A stretch of DNA of 19,932 nt from Oscillospiraceae bacterium (GTDB taxonomy: Bacteria > Bacillota > Clostridia > Oscillospirales > Ruminococcaceae). The stretch lies in contig JAAVIG010000073.1 in the NCBI GenBank assembly GCA_014796735.1, positions 1 to 19,932 of the forward strand, written 5' to 3'. Below are positions 1-7,623 of the stretch, one piece after another (within the stretch, counting starts at the first letter, position 1; every line of letters begins with the position of its first letter). The notes under the pieces were generated by a model that did no database searches, was not told where the DNA came from, and worked only from the letters and a program-made list of their open reading frames with translations. The position numbers were made by a program, and so were the translations under genes.

Positions 1-248
1 GCTTCTCCGTTAAAGCCCTCCTCCCAGCACAGCATTACCTTATCGCAAGCCCTTGATAAAAGCGCTTCCAAGCTGTTTTCGGTTTCCTTGAATTTACCTC
101 CCTCAACCAAGAAAACAATGTCCGCGTCCGAGTATTCGTCTGCCATTCCGCGGGAAGCCGAGCCGAAATTCCATGCGCCTAATGTGCCGTCGGTGCTTTT
201 CATTATATCCGTAAAATCGTTTAAAATTTCCATAAGCTTTTGATTCAT
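1..248 (-). CDS. Nucleotidyltransferase-fold protein, partial (5' end only)
   Basis: The reverse strand reads from ATG at 248-246 without a stop to the window edge, giving 82 codons. AGGAGC at 257-262 lies 8 nt upstream, which supports the start. Residues 27-47 carry a G-S-x(3)-G segment followed by E-Y-S-D-A-D. This is the pattern of the DNA polymerase beta-like nucleotidyltransferase fold, where the two Asp residues bind the metal for nucleotide transfer. Antibiotic adenylyltransferases and MNT-type enzymes share it, so the substrate cannot be told from this part. The protein seems cytoplasmic, with no signal peptide. It starts 42 nt after the upstream membrane-protein gene ends and is probably co-transcribed with it. 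Fold assignment is fairly sure; function is open. Confidence 0.72.
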   Translation of the reverse strand, partial: MNQKLMEILNDFTDIMKSTDGTLGAWNFGSASRGMADEYSDADIVFLVEGGKFKETENSLEALLSRACDKVMLCWEEGFNGE

Positions 249-290
249 TTTGATATGCTCCTATTGTAAAGTGTGTCAATATATGTGATT

Positions 291-605
291 TTATAACATA
301 ATATAACCGATTATAAGCAGCAATGTAATAATAAATCTGATTATATGGTGTGTAATATGAAAATTACCGCTTTTTTTGCCGTTTATGAAAGCCGCCGCGC
401 ATATAAGCAACCCCCCGACAGCGGCGGCGATCCAATTGTACGGCAAATTCAGAATATGCAGAATGACAGTAATTATCAGAATAAGCCCGCCGCCAAGCAT
501 CATAAGGGAAGTGCTTTTTTGCTTTGCGGTTTTCATTTGGACAATAGCGGCGAATGCGGATAAAAGCGCGTATAAGGCTGTGATGCTGTAAAGAACGTAT
601 TTCAT
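291..605 (-). CDS. Small four-helix integral membrane protein, unknown function
   Basis: This gene encodes 104 residues from ATG 605-603. The reading frame is open seven codons further upstream, but that stretch is the GAGGGGAGG ribosome-binding site itself, so the internal Met is the start. Four hydrophobic segments fill almost the whole protein, at roughly residues 3-24, 33-53, 58-77 and 86-103, with short basic loops between them. I do not recognise a family and there are no catalytic motifs. An extended -10 promoter lies upstream, and the nucleotidyltransferase gene follows 42 nt downstream. The Shine-Dalgarno, promoter and membrane pattern make it a believable gene. Confidence 0.72.
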   Translation of the reverse strand: MKYVLYSITALYALLSAFAAIVQMKTAKQKSTSLMMLGGGLILIITVILHILNLPYNWIAAAVGGLLICAAAFINGKKSGNFHITHHIIRFIITLLLIIGYIML

Positions 606-645
606 TTTATTTCCTCCCCTCTCCAATGTTAATTTTTATTTACTG

Positions 646-674
646 ATTATATCACATTTCTTTTGGGAAAGCAA
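646..674 (-). promoter_or_regulatory. Candidate sigma-A promoter, extended -10, for the membrane-protein gene
   Basis: Read on the minus strand, TTGCTT (674-669) is followed after 17 nt by TATAAT (651-646). TG sits one base before the -10, giving an extended -10. Transcription would start near 639, about 34 nt before the ATG at 605. The -35 matches consensus at only three of six bases, but the extended -10 compensates. Confidence 0.6.
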
Positions 675-686
675 TAGTAAAATGAA

Positions 687-711
687 AAAAAGTAAACGAA
701 ATTTACTTTTT
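687..711. repeat. A/T-rich perfect inverted repeat between divergent promoters
   Basis: AAAAAGTAAA (687-696) and TTTACTTTTT (702-711) are perfect complements around a 5-nt loop. No gene ends here, so a terminator role has no clear client. It lies just upstream of the leftward promoter and could be an operator or simply A/T-rich sequence. Confidence 0.5.
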
Positions 712-722
712 ATGTGTACCGT

Positions 723-738
723 GCGAGGATAACCTCGC
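723..738. repeat. G/C-rich 6-bp dyad upstream of sigma-factor promoter
   Basis: GCGAGG (723-728) and CCTCGC (733-738) form a perfect inverted repeat around ATAA. It stands about 25 bp upstream of the proposed -35 of the sigma-factor gene, where a regulator could bind. No U-run follows on either strand, so a terminator is unlikely. Confidence 0.45.
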
Positions 739-763
739 AGAAATAGAGCTTATTTTTAGAGTG

Positions 764-792
764 TAGGCAATTTCCGTTTTTTGTGTTATAAT
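764..792 (+). promoter_or_regulatory. Candidate promoter for the ECF sigma gene
   Basis: TAGGCA (764-769), 17 nt, then a perfect TATAAT (787-792). The predicted start near 799 leaves a leader of about 125 nt before the GTG start. The -35 is weak (four of six), so an activator or a different promoter remains possible. A 12-nt perfect palindrome, ATCAAGCTTGAT (890-901), lies in the leader just before the ribosome-binding site. Confidence 0.42.
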
Positions 793-910
793 ATAGATCG
801 GTGAAAATGTGCCATACCGCAAGTTCCCCAAACTCCAAAATTTTATGAAAACTGTAAGATTTATATTTTTTCCGCGCATAGATAGATGAATCAAGCTTGA
901 TGATCAAATC

Positions 911-919
911 GGGAGGTGG
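911..919 (+). promoter_or_regulatory. Ribosome-binding site deciding a GTG start
   Basis: GGGAGGTGG ends shortly before GTG at 924. GGAGG (912-916) is 7 nt from it. The in-frame ATGs at 897 and 900 lie upstream of this site and have no comparable motif, so GTG 924 is preferred. Confidence 0.7.
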
Positions 920-923
920 TACG

Positions 924-1472
924 GTGAAAGACGCAGAATTGTTGGAGCTGCTGCAAAAAAATCCGGAAAAGGGCTTAAAGACTCTTATAGCGCAATTCGG
1001 CGGACTGGTTTACACCGTGGTGCGGAGAAATCTTCCCCAAGCGTTGTTTTGCACCGCCGATGCCGAGGCTTGCGCCGCAGAGGTTTTCAGTGATTTTTAC
1101 CTTGATCTAAACAAATATGACCCTTCCAAGGGAAGCATAAAAGCATGGCTATGCGTTATCGCACGGCATAATGCCATTGATATTACGCGGCGGAGCACGG
1201 AGGTTTTACCGTTAGACGAGGAAATACGCGCGGATATCGGCGGAATTGCTTTGGAAAGCGATCTGGAAGAACGCGAGCTGCGCCATGCGGTATTATCCGA
1301 GGTAAAATCAATGAACGAACCCGACCGTGAGATACTGCTGCGGAAATTTTACTTGGGCGAATCCTCAAAGGAAATCGCCGCGCGGTTGAAAATGTCAGTT
1401 TCAAACGTTGACACGAGGACCAGCCGTGCTGTGGAGAAGCTTCGGAAGAAACTTGATGATTGGAGGAAATAA
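924..1472 (+). CDS. ECF-type sigma-70 family RNA polymerase sigma factor
   Basis: The protein has 182 residues from GTG 924, a usual length for extracytoplasmic-function sigma factors. Two domains are visible. A sigma-2 region at about residues 20-95 contains the acidic/aromatic core-binding stretch and the F-Y-L-D-L-N-K-Y-D segment, then W-L-C-V-I-A-R-H-N-A-I-D, typical of regions 2.2-2.4. A sigma-4 region at about residues 120-180 has L-R-K-F-Y-L-G-E-S-S-K-E-I-A-A-R-L and S-V-S-N-V-D-T-R, the helix-turn-helix that reads the -35 element. There is no region 1.1 or 3. Its TAA overlaps the ATG of the following membrane protein, the normal arrangement for a sigma/anti-sigma pair. The regulon cannot be told from the sequence. 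Confidence 0.92.
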   Translation: MKDAELLELLQKNPEKGLKTLIAQFGGLVYTVVRRNLPQALFCTADAEACAAEVFSDFYLDLNKYDPSKGSIKAWLCVIARHNAIDITRRSTEVLPLDEEIRADIGGIALESDLEERELRHAVLSEVKSMNEPDREILLRKFYLGESSKEIAARLKMSVSNVDTRTSRAVEKLRKKLDDWRK

Positions 1473-2974
1473 TGATGAAATATACGTTGGAGAACTTTTT
1501 TGAATATCTGAATCCGAATGAGCTTGACGAAATTATGCCCGATAACTTTGACGAGAAATTGTCGAAAAATATTTTAAAGCGCATTGAAAAAACAGCTCTG
1601 CGTAAGTCGGGAATTAAAAATAACAGGCGGCGTTTTAATATTAAAATATTCGCGCCGGTCGCGGCTTGTCTGGTATTAACGGCGGGGCTGGGCGGATGTG
1701 CGATAGCTGCCGAAGCTAAGGAATACAACGCCGCCGTGGACTTTTTCGAGAAAAACGGACTATCCGCCGAGGGACTTGACCGTGAGGAGCTAAAGGAAGT
1801 CTATCGTGATATTTCAACAAATCGCTTTGTGAATGATAAAACCGTCGAGGTTATCAGACGTTCCGTGCAGGGAGCGGAGATACCTCAGCAGGAGCCTACT
1901 TCCGAGGAGCTGGCGGCTTTCTGGAACGGCAATATCGCAAACAGCGCAAACCGCGGAAAAGGTATTGAATATCAGATGGTTTGTGAATATAAATTGGACG
2001 AAACTCTGGGATTTGATGTTTTCGACAAGAGTATCGTGGAATGTTATCGTGACGGAAGTTCGATTTGGAAAACCGAGTTTTCATCATTCTATGTTGAGGG
2101 CTGCGTTCCGATGTCCGAAGGAATTGCCGTGTGGGGATTTACACCTGCCTGGTCAAGCGAAATGACGACCTACTGTTGGATAGCACGGCTTGACGACGAC
2201 GGCAATAAGATATGGGAGTGCCGTCTTGATCACGGGTTCGAAGATGAATATATCGGCGCGGTGCTTGACAACGGCGATGGTACTTGGGCGATTATCAGCC
2301 GCGGAGATCTTGAGTATCTGTGTCTCAGTCAATACGACATGAGCGGCAGCGAGCTGAGCTTCAAGAAAACGCAAGTTGGGATCAAGGGCATATGGAACGC
2401 CGCTCGGTTGGGAGACGGCTATCTGGTACAGCTCGGAGACTATATTGACGGGGTGCATGCTCACCTTGCAAAGCTCGATAAGGACGGAAACGTCACCGAC
2501 AATTTCATATATGAGAGCGATGACTGCGATTATTATATCACGGATATGGAGGAATTTGAGGGAAACGTGTATCTTTCCGCATATGCCGTTCCGAAGCAGA
2601 CCGATGAAGGCGGAAGATATGAGGTCGCCGACATTCTGGACTATGTGTTCAACAGAGAAAATTGGGAGATCTCAAGCGAGGAGCTGACTCCAATAGTGCG
2701 GGATAATTACACGGCGGTACTGCTTTTGTGCGACCCCACCGGAGGAGAACCTAAGAATTTCTATTCCGTAAAGGGTTCGCTTGGCGGAACGCTTGTCGTT
2801 GAAAACGATCAGCTCAAATGGAATGTGGAAAGCATTGCTTCTGCATTTTTTTCACCCTATACAAGTTCGTTCACCATTGGCGGAAATTGCCTTGTTTATC
2901 GGTATTCGTTTGATAGATCGGGCGTTATTGCAGGGTACGAGGATACGGGAGAAATTACGCGTTATGCAAGATGA
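1472..2974 (+). CDS. Putative membrane anti-sigma factor with beta-propeller-like outer domain
   Basis: The start ATG at 1472 overlaps the sigma-factor TAA. A second ATG at 1475 is equally possible. GGAGG at 1462-1466 serves both. The roughly 500-residue protein has a charged cytoplasmic N-terminus (about 1-56), one membrane helix (about 57-80) and a long outer part. Residues 85-132 form a charged, probably helical segment. From about residue 170 onwards there are repeated short beta-strand patterns with turns such as L-D-D-D-G-N-K-I-W and L-D-K-D-G-N-V, as in PQQ/Kelch-like propellers. I do not see a zinc-binding anti-sigma HxxxCxxC motif. The anti-sigma role is inferred from position, topology and translational coupling. 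The outer domain may sense a ligand or cell-surface state. Confidence 0.75.
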   Translation: MMKYTLENFFEYLNPNELDEIMPDNFDEKLSKNILKRIEKTALRKSGIKNNRRRFNIKIFAPVAACLVLTAGLGGCAIAAEAKEYNAAVDFFEKNGLSAEGLDREELKEVYRDISTNRFVNDKTVEVIRRSVQGAEIPQQEPTSEELAAFWNGNIANSANRGKGIEYQMVCEYKLDETLGFDVFDKSIVECYRDGSSIWKTEFSSFYVEGCVPMSEGIAVWGFTPAWSSEMTTYCWIARLDDDGNKIWECRLDHGFEDEYIGAVLDNGDGTWAIISRGDLEYLCLSQYDMSGSELSFKKTQVGIKGIWNAARLGDGYLVQLGDYIDGVHAHLAKLDKDGNVTDNFIYESDDCDYYITDMEEFEGNVYLSAYAVPKQTDEGGRYEVADILDYVFNRENWEISSEELTPIVRDNYTAVLLLCDPTGGEPKNFYSVKGSLGGTLVVENDQLKWNVESIASAFFSPYTSSFTIGGNCLVYRYSFDRSGVIAGYEDTGEITRYAR

Positions 2975-3046
2975 ATAAGCAGTCTGTACTTTGATTGGAA
3001 ATTAGTATAATTAACAATTGACACATCATTATTAGCATAAAATAAA

Positions 3047-3096
3047 GAAAATAATAAAAACCGCCCCAATTTTAAAAAGCGGTTTTTATTATTTTC
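3047..3096. terminator. Bidirectional rho-independent terminator
   Basis: An 18-bp perfect inverted repeat: left arm 3047-3064 and right arm 3079-3096, loop 14 nt. The arms consist of a GC core (CCGC/GCGG) and A-rich/U-rich ends, so each strand gets a U-tract. It lies between the convergent sigma/anti-sigma pair and hydA and can end both transcripts. Confidence 0.9.
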
Positions 3097-3109
3097 GTTA
3101 TTCTTAAGC

Positions 3110-4861
3110 TTACTTGATCAGATCAGAAGCCTTATAAGAGGTATGCAGAACCTCATGCGCCTTATGGCTGCCGGGTTCACCGAGGAATTTCTCATAAACC
3201 TCCTTAACGTCGGGGCTTTCATGAGATTTTCTGAGAGGTCTGTTCTCATCGGCGTTATAAAGAGCCTTAGCTCTTTCCGCGCGAATGTCGGTGAAATTGC
3301 GAACGTCCGCGGGAACGATAACCTGTCCGCCGCCGTTTACACAGCCGCCGGGACATGCCATTATTTCGATAAAGGTTACGTTAAGCTCGCCGCTCTTAAC
3401 CTTTTCAAGCAGAGCGCTTGCGTTTTTAAGACCGGAAGCAACCGCTACGGTGATGTCCTTGCCGCCTACATTATAGGTAGCTGTCTTAACGCCCTCAACG
3501 CCGCGTACTTCCTTGAACTCAACGGGGCTGTTTACGTCCTCGCCGGTAAGCTTCCATACTGCTGTACGCAAAGCCGCTTCCATAACGCCGCCTGTCGCGC
3601 CGAAGATAACTGCCGCGCCGGTGCCGATTCCGAGAGGGCTGTCAAAGCCTTCGTCGGGAAGCTCTTTGAAGCAGAGCCCCGCCTGATTTATCATCTTTAC
3701 CAATTCACGGGTGGTTATGGATATATCGAGATCGGGATAGCCCGACGCGCTCTGATCCTCTCTGCCTATCTCAAATTTCTTTGCGGTGCAGGGCATAACG
3801 GAAACGCTTACGATATTCTTGGGATCGATTCCCATTTTCTGTGCCCAGTAGGTCTTTGTGATCGCGCCGTTCATCTGCTGAGGAGACTTGCAGGAAGAAA
3901 GATTGGGGATCATTTCGGGGTAGTAAGCTTCGCAGTATCTGATCCAGCCGGGAGAGCAGGAGGTGATCATGGGAAGTACGCCGCCGTTCTGTACTCTGTC
4001 CAGCAGCTCGGTAGCTTCCTCCATAATGGTAAGGTCAGCGCCGAAATCGGTATCGAATACGGCGTTAAAGCCTAATCTGCGGAGAGCCGCAGCCATTTTG
4101 CCCTCTACGTTTGTACCCATGGGATAGCCGAAAGCCTCGCCTATGGAAGCGCGAACGGCGGGAGCGGTCTGTACAACAACTACCTTGTCGGGATCGTTGA
4201 TAGCTTCCCAAACCTTCGCGGTGTCGTCCTTTTCGTTAAGCGCGCCTGTGGGGCATACTGCGATACACTGACCGCAGGAAACGCAGGCGGTATCAGCCAA
4301 GTCCATATCAAAGGGACTGCCGATAGTGGTTTTGAAGCCGCGGTAGTTTGCGCCGATAACGCCGATGCCCTGTACGTTTGTACAAGCGGCAATACAGCGG
4401 CGGCAGTTGATGCACTTCTCGTTGTCGCGGGTCATGTGAGCCGCGCTTTCGTCTATTTCATATTCGTTTCTTACGCCGTCGTAAGCGGGCTCATGCTTTA
4501 CGCCCAGTTCCTGACAAAGCGCCTGCAATTCGCAGTTTCCGCCTCTGGAGCAGTAGAGACATTCTTTCTTGTGGTTGCTCAACAGCAGCTCCAATGTCAT
4601 TTTTCTGCTTTCCAGAACAGCGGGGGAGTTGGTGAGTATATTTTTGCCTTCGTCGAATTTGGAAATGGGGTACATACAGGAAGCTACCAAGCTTCTTGCG
4701 CCTGTCATTTCCACAACGCAGATACGGCACGCGCCTATTTCGTTGATGTCCTTGAGCCAGCAGAGAGTGGGAATACGAATACCGTTCTTGCGTGCGGCTT
4801 CAAGTATGGTTGTACCCTCTTCAACGGAACATTCGATACCGTTAATTTTAATATTGACCAT
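3110..4861 (-). CDS. hydA: [FeFe]-hydrogenase catalytic subunit, HydABC type
   Basis: This 583-residue protein is the hydrogen-forming or hydrogen-oxidising subunit. Residues 1-75 are a [2Fe-2S] ferredoxin domain (C34, C45, C48, C62). H97/C101/C104/C110 form the His-Cys [4Fe-4S] site. C150-C160 and C193-C203 hold two further [4Fe-4S] clusters. The H-cluster motifs are T-S-C-S-P-G-W (C302), M-P-C-T-A-K-K-F-E (C358) and M-A-C-P-G-G-C (C503, C507). Position 303 is Ser where classical monomeric enzymes have the proton-relay Cys. It is the last gene of the operon, 21 nt after hydB, with a weak AAAGGA site some distance from the ATG. With HydB and HydC it should form a cytoplasmic NADH/ferredoxin-linked complex. 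Bifurcation is inferred, not shown. Maturases HydE/F/G are not in the window. Confidence 0.95.
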   Translation of the reverse strand: MVNIKINGIECSVEEGTTILEAARKNGIRIPTLCWLKDINEIGACRICVVEMTGARSLVASCMYPISKFDEGKNILTNSPAVLESRKMTLELLLSNHKKECLYCSRGGNCELQALCQELGVKHEPAYDGVRNEYEIDESAAHMTRDNEKCINCRRCIAACTNVQGIGVIGANYRGFKTTIGSPFDMDLADTACVSCGQCIAVCPTGALNEKDDTAKVWEAINDPDKVVVVQTAPAVRASIGEAFGYPMGTNVEGKMAAALRRLGFNAVFDTDFGADLTIMEEATELLDRVQNGGVLPMITSCSPGWIRYCEAYYPEMIPNLSSCKSPQQMNGAITKTYWAQKMGIDPKNIVSVSVMPCTAKKFEIGREDQSASGYPDLDISITTRELVKMINQAGLCFKELPDEGFDSPLGIGTGAAVIFGATGGVMEAALRTAVWKLTGEDVNSPVEFKEVRGVEGVKTATYNVGGKDITVAVASGLKNASALLEKVKSGELNVTFIEIMACPGGCVNGGGQVIVPADVRNFTDIRAERAKALYNADENRPLRKSHESPDVKEVYEKFLGEPGSHKAHEVLHTSYKASDLIK

Positions 4862-4882
4862 AATAGTAATAATTCCTTTCTA

Positions 4883-6676
4883 TTATTCCTTGACAATGGC
4901 ACCGAATTTGCACTTGCTCATACAAGCACCGCACTTGATGCACTTTGCGGGATCAATGGAGTGAGGTTCCTTTACGCTGCCGCTGATAGCGCCTGCGGGA
5001 CAAACTCTTGCACACGCGGTACAGCCCTTGCACTTGTCTTCAACAATCTTGTATTGGAGAAGACGTGTACATACTCCCGCGGGACATTTCTTGTCCACAA
5101 CGTGAGCTATGTATTCGTCCTTGAAGTAGCGGAGAGTGGAAAGAACGGGGTTTGGAGCGGTCTGTCCCAAGCCGCAGAGAGAGTTGTTCTTGATGTAGTA
5201 GCAGAGCTTTTCCATCTTGTCCAGATCTTCAAGTGTTCCGTTGCCGCTTGTGATCTTGTGGAGCATTTCGTAAAGACGCTTTGTGCCGATACGGCAGGGA
5301 GTACATTTACCGCAGGATTCGTCAACGGTAAATTCGAGGAAGAACTTGGCTATATCAACCATACAGTTGTCCTCGTCCATTACGATAAGTCCGCCCGAAC
5401 CCATCATGGAGCCGATAGCGATAAGGTTATCGTAGTCGATCTTTATGTCAAGATGCTCGGTAGGGATACAGCCGCCCGAAGGACCGCCTGTCTGAGCCGC
5501 CTTGAACTTCTTTCCGTTGGGAATACCGCCGCCGATCTCGTATACGATCTCGCGGAGGGTGGTACCCATGGGGATCTCGACAAGACCTGTGTTGTTGATC
5601 TTGCCGCCCAGCGCGAATACCTTTGTGCCCTTGGATTTTTCCGTACCCATTGAAGCGAACCAGTCCGCGCCCTTTAAGATGATCTGGGGAATGTTGGCGT
5701 AGGTCTCAACGTTGTTGAGAATGGTGGGACGCTGGAACAAGCCCTTTTCTGCGGGGAAAGGAGGACGGCAGCGAGGCTCGCCTCTCTTGCCCTCAATAGA
5801 GGTCATAAGCGCGGTTTCTTCGCCGCATACGAACGCGCCCGCACCCAGACGGATGTCAAGGTCAAAGTCAAAGCCCGATTCAAATATATTTTTGCCGAGA
5901 AGTCCGTATTCTCTCGCCTGATTTATGGCAATTCTGAGACGCTGAACGGCAATGGGGTACTCCGCGCGAACGTAGATATAGCCCTGAGTTGCGCCGATAG
6001 CGTAGCCCGCGATAGCCATAGCCTCGATTACAACGTGAGGATCGCCTTCCAATACGGAACGGTCCATAAACGCGCCGGGGTCGCCCTCGTCGGCGTTGCA
6101 GCAGACATACTTCTGTCCGCCGTCCTGTACGATAGTACGCGCCAACTGCCACTTTTTGCCTGTGGGGAAGCCCGCGCCGCCTCTGCCTCTTAAGCCGGAA
6201 TCCAGAACCGTCTGGATTACTTCATCGGGGGTCATTTCCTTAAGCACCTTTCCAAGTGCCCGGTAACCGTCAACGGCTATGTATTCGTCGATATTTTCGG
6301 GATTGATAACGCCGCAGTTACGCAAAGCAACGCGGTGCTGTTTTTTGTAGAAGTTGGTGTCGTTAAGGGGCTTTATTCCGTTTTCGGTGACAGTTTCGCT
6401 GTAAAGCAGACGCTCAACGATTCTGCCCTTTAAGAGATGCTCCGAAACTATCTCGGGAATATCCTCTTCCTTAACCATTGAATAGAAGCAGCCCTCGGGA
6501 TAAACTATCATAATGGGACCCAGGGCGCATAAGCCGAAACAGCCTGTTCTGATTACGTTTACTTCGTTTTCCAGACCGTTTTTCTTGATTTCCTCATGAA
6601 GTCTGTCGATAATTGCTGTACTTCCGGAGGAAGTACAGCCTGTACCACCACAGACCAAAACTTGAGAACGATACAT
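4883..6676 (-). CDS. hydB: NADH-binding flavoprotein hydrogenase subunit, NuoF-like
   Basis: This 597-residue subunit should bind FMN, NAD(H) and several Fe-S clusters. Residues 5-90 form a thioredoxin-fold [2Fe-2S] domain (C9, C14, C46, C50). The NuoF core starts near 120. Its flavin/NADH loop G-L-R-G-R-G-G-A-G-F-P-T-G lies at 161-173, C-N-A-D-E-G-D-P-G-A-F at 193-203, and G-A-G-A-F-V-C-G-E-E-T-A at 278-289. The SLBB region follows, then S-C-G-K-C-T-P-C-R (C455, C458, C461) with C501 for a [4Fe-4S] cluster. The C-terminus adds two [4Fe-4S] sites (C549-C559 and C579-C589). This fused layout is typical of HydB of trimeric hydrogenases rather than complex I. AGGAGG at 6688-6693 supports the start. 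Confidence 0.95.
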   Translation of the reverse strand: MYRSQVLVCGGTGCTSSGSTAIIDRLHEEIKKNGLENEVNVIRTGCFGLCALGPIMIVYPEGCFYSMVKEEDIPEIVSEHLLKGRIVERLLYSETVTENGIKPLNDTNFYKKQHRVALRNCGVINPENIDEYIAVDGYRALGKVLKEMTPDEVIQTVLDSGLRGRGGAGFPTGKKWQLARTIVQDGGQKYVCCNADEGDPGAFMDRSVLEGDPHVVIEAMAIAGYAIGATQGYIYVRAEYPIAVQRLRIAINQAREYGLLGKNIFESGFDFDLDIRLGAGAFVCGEETALMTSIEGKRGEPRCRPPFPAEKGLFQRPTILNNVETYANIPQIILKGADWFASMGTEKSKGTKVFALGGKINNTGLVEIPMGTTLREIVYEIGGGIPNGKKFKAAQTGGPSGGCIPTEHLDIKIDYDNLIAIGSMMGSGGLIVMDEDNCMVDIAKFFLEFTVDESCGKCTPCRIGTKRLYEMLHKITSGNGTLEDLDKMEKLCYYIKNNSLCGLGQTAPNPVLSTLRYFKDEYIAHVVDKKCPAGVCTRLLQYKIVEDKCKGCTACARVCPAGAISGSVKEPHSIDPAKCIKCGACMSKCKFGAIVKE

Positions 6677-6691
6677 ATATTATTCTTCCTC

Positions 6692-7054
6692 CTAATTATT
6701 TATTGTGTACTCGGTAACCACATTACCCTGTACCAAATGCTGTTCAACTACCTTTTTAGCCTTTTCGGCGTCCATTTTTACATAAGTTACCTTGCCGTCC
6801 TTGGGAGTGGTGATCTCCACAATGGGCTCGTACTGACAAAGACCGATACAGCCTGTCTGTGTAACGGAAATGTCCTTTAATTTATGCTCCTGAACCAGAT
6901 CGGAAAAAGCAGTCAGAACAGGTCTTGCGCCGGCTGCGATGCCGCAGGTCGCCATACATACAACAACTTTTGTGTGTGCATGGGCTTCATAGCGCAAATC
7001 GATCTGGCTCTGCAATTTTTCCTTGATCGCCTGAAGCTCTTCTAAGGTTTTCAT
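6692..7054 (-). CDS. Thioredoxin-like [2Fe-2S] ferredoxin of the hydrogenase operon
   Basis: This 120-residue protein starts at ATG 7054, with AAAGG 9-10 nt upstream. An in-frame TTG at 7072 overlaps the preceding stop but is less likely because the AAAGGA site lies inside that extension. C33, C37, C69 and C73, in V-C-M-A-T-C-G and T-G-C-I-G-L-C, can bind one [2Fe-2S] cluster in the thioredoxin-like fold. The N-terminal 30 residues are helical and charged. The fold repeats the HydB N-terminal domain and the HydC C-terminal domain, so three such modules occur in this operon. It could be an extra electron carrier or accessory subunit. Only 15 nt separate it from hydB. Confidence 0.85.
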   Translation of the reverse strand: MKTLEELQAIKEKLQSQIDLRYEAHAHTKVVVCMATCGIAAGARPVLTAFSDLVQEHKLKDISVTQTGCIGLCQYEPIVEITTPKDGKVTYVKMDAEKAKKVVEQHLVQGNVVTEYTINN

Positions 7055-7068
7055 AAGCGTGTTTCCTT

Positions 7069-7623
7069 TCAAAAAGTTTTCTTTTTGTTGATTTCGTCGG
7101 TATTTTCCCTCAAAAATTCCCTTATGAACTTTTTTACCTCGGGAGCGTTTAAGGGAACGCCTTCAAGTATTTTTTTTATCCTGACGGTGTCAAACGTAAA
7201 GCCTTCGCCGTCAACGCTGTAATTGTAAATAAAATCCATATCCGTATTGCAAAGCGCCAAGGCTTCGATAACGGACGGCATATCTCCCAGCGGCATGCGG
7301 TTTACACTGCCGAGGACGTAGTATGCCGTGACCTTTGTGCCTTTGCCTTTTTCGGAAACGATCTCAAAGCTCCCTCCCGTGATTTCCGCGCTCATCTTGA
7401 AAAAAGGGATTCCAAAGCCTGTTTTTCTTGCTGTACGGGTAGTAAAGAACGGGTCCGCGGCGCGCCGTACCGTTTCCTTGTCCATTCCGCAGCCGTTATC
7501 CTCTATTGTGATAACAAGGCTGTTTTTATCGGTATGTATTTCCACGGATATTTCCGTCAGGGAGGCCTTTGCCCTTATGCTGTTTTGTGCAACGTCAAGG
7601 ACGTTCAAAGACAGCTCGGTCAT
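7069..7623 (-). CDS. GHKL-family ATP-binding protein without a kinase dimerisation domain
   Basis: This 184-residue protein consists mainly of a histidine-kinase-like ATPase domain. L-D-V-A-Q-N-S-I-R-A at 9-18 supplies the N-box (N14). D-N-G-C-G-M at 42-47 is the G1 box, P-F-F-T-T-R at 58-63 the F-box, G-F-G-I-P at 69-73 the G2 box, and G-K-G-T at 93-96 the G3 box. There is no HisKA segment, no phospho-accepting His region, no sensor domain and no membrane helix. The C-terminal 70 residues are unassigned. ATG 7623-7621 overlaps the hydC TAA, so the two are translationally coupled. It resembles the SpoIIAB/anti-sigma style of lone ATPase, but its target is unknown. A role in regulating or assembling the hydrogenase is inference from position. 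Confidence 0.85.
   Translation of the reverse strand: MTELSLNVLDVAQNSIRAKASLTEISVEIHTDKNSLVITIEDNGCGMDKETVRRAADPFFTTRTARKTGFGIPFFKMSAEITGGSFEIVSEKGKGTKVTAYYVLGSVNRMPLGDMPSVIEALALCNTDMDFIYNYSVDGEGFTFDTVRIKKILEGVPLNAPEVKKFIREFLRENTDEINKKKTF

Noticed and set aside
703..907. Minus-strand frames of 63-65 codons in the sigma-factor upstream region
   Set aside because: No ribosome site, and they overlap the promoter and dyads; composition is not protein-like.
3018..3043. TTGACA followed by TAAAAT as a plus-strand promoter
   Set aside because: The spacer is only 14 nt and the start would run straight into the terminator at 3047-3096.
3143..5653. Long plus-strand open frames (310 codons at 3143-4075; 405 codons at 4436-5653) opposite hydA and hydB
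   Set aside because: They lie antisense to strongly conserved hydrogenase genes, have no ribosome sites and give cysteine-rich low-sense proteins; they are mirror effects of codon bias.
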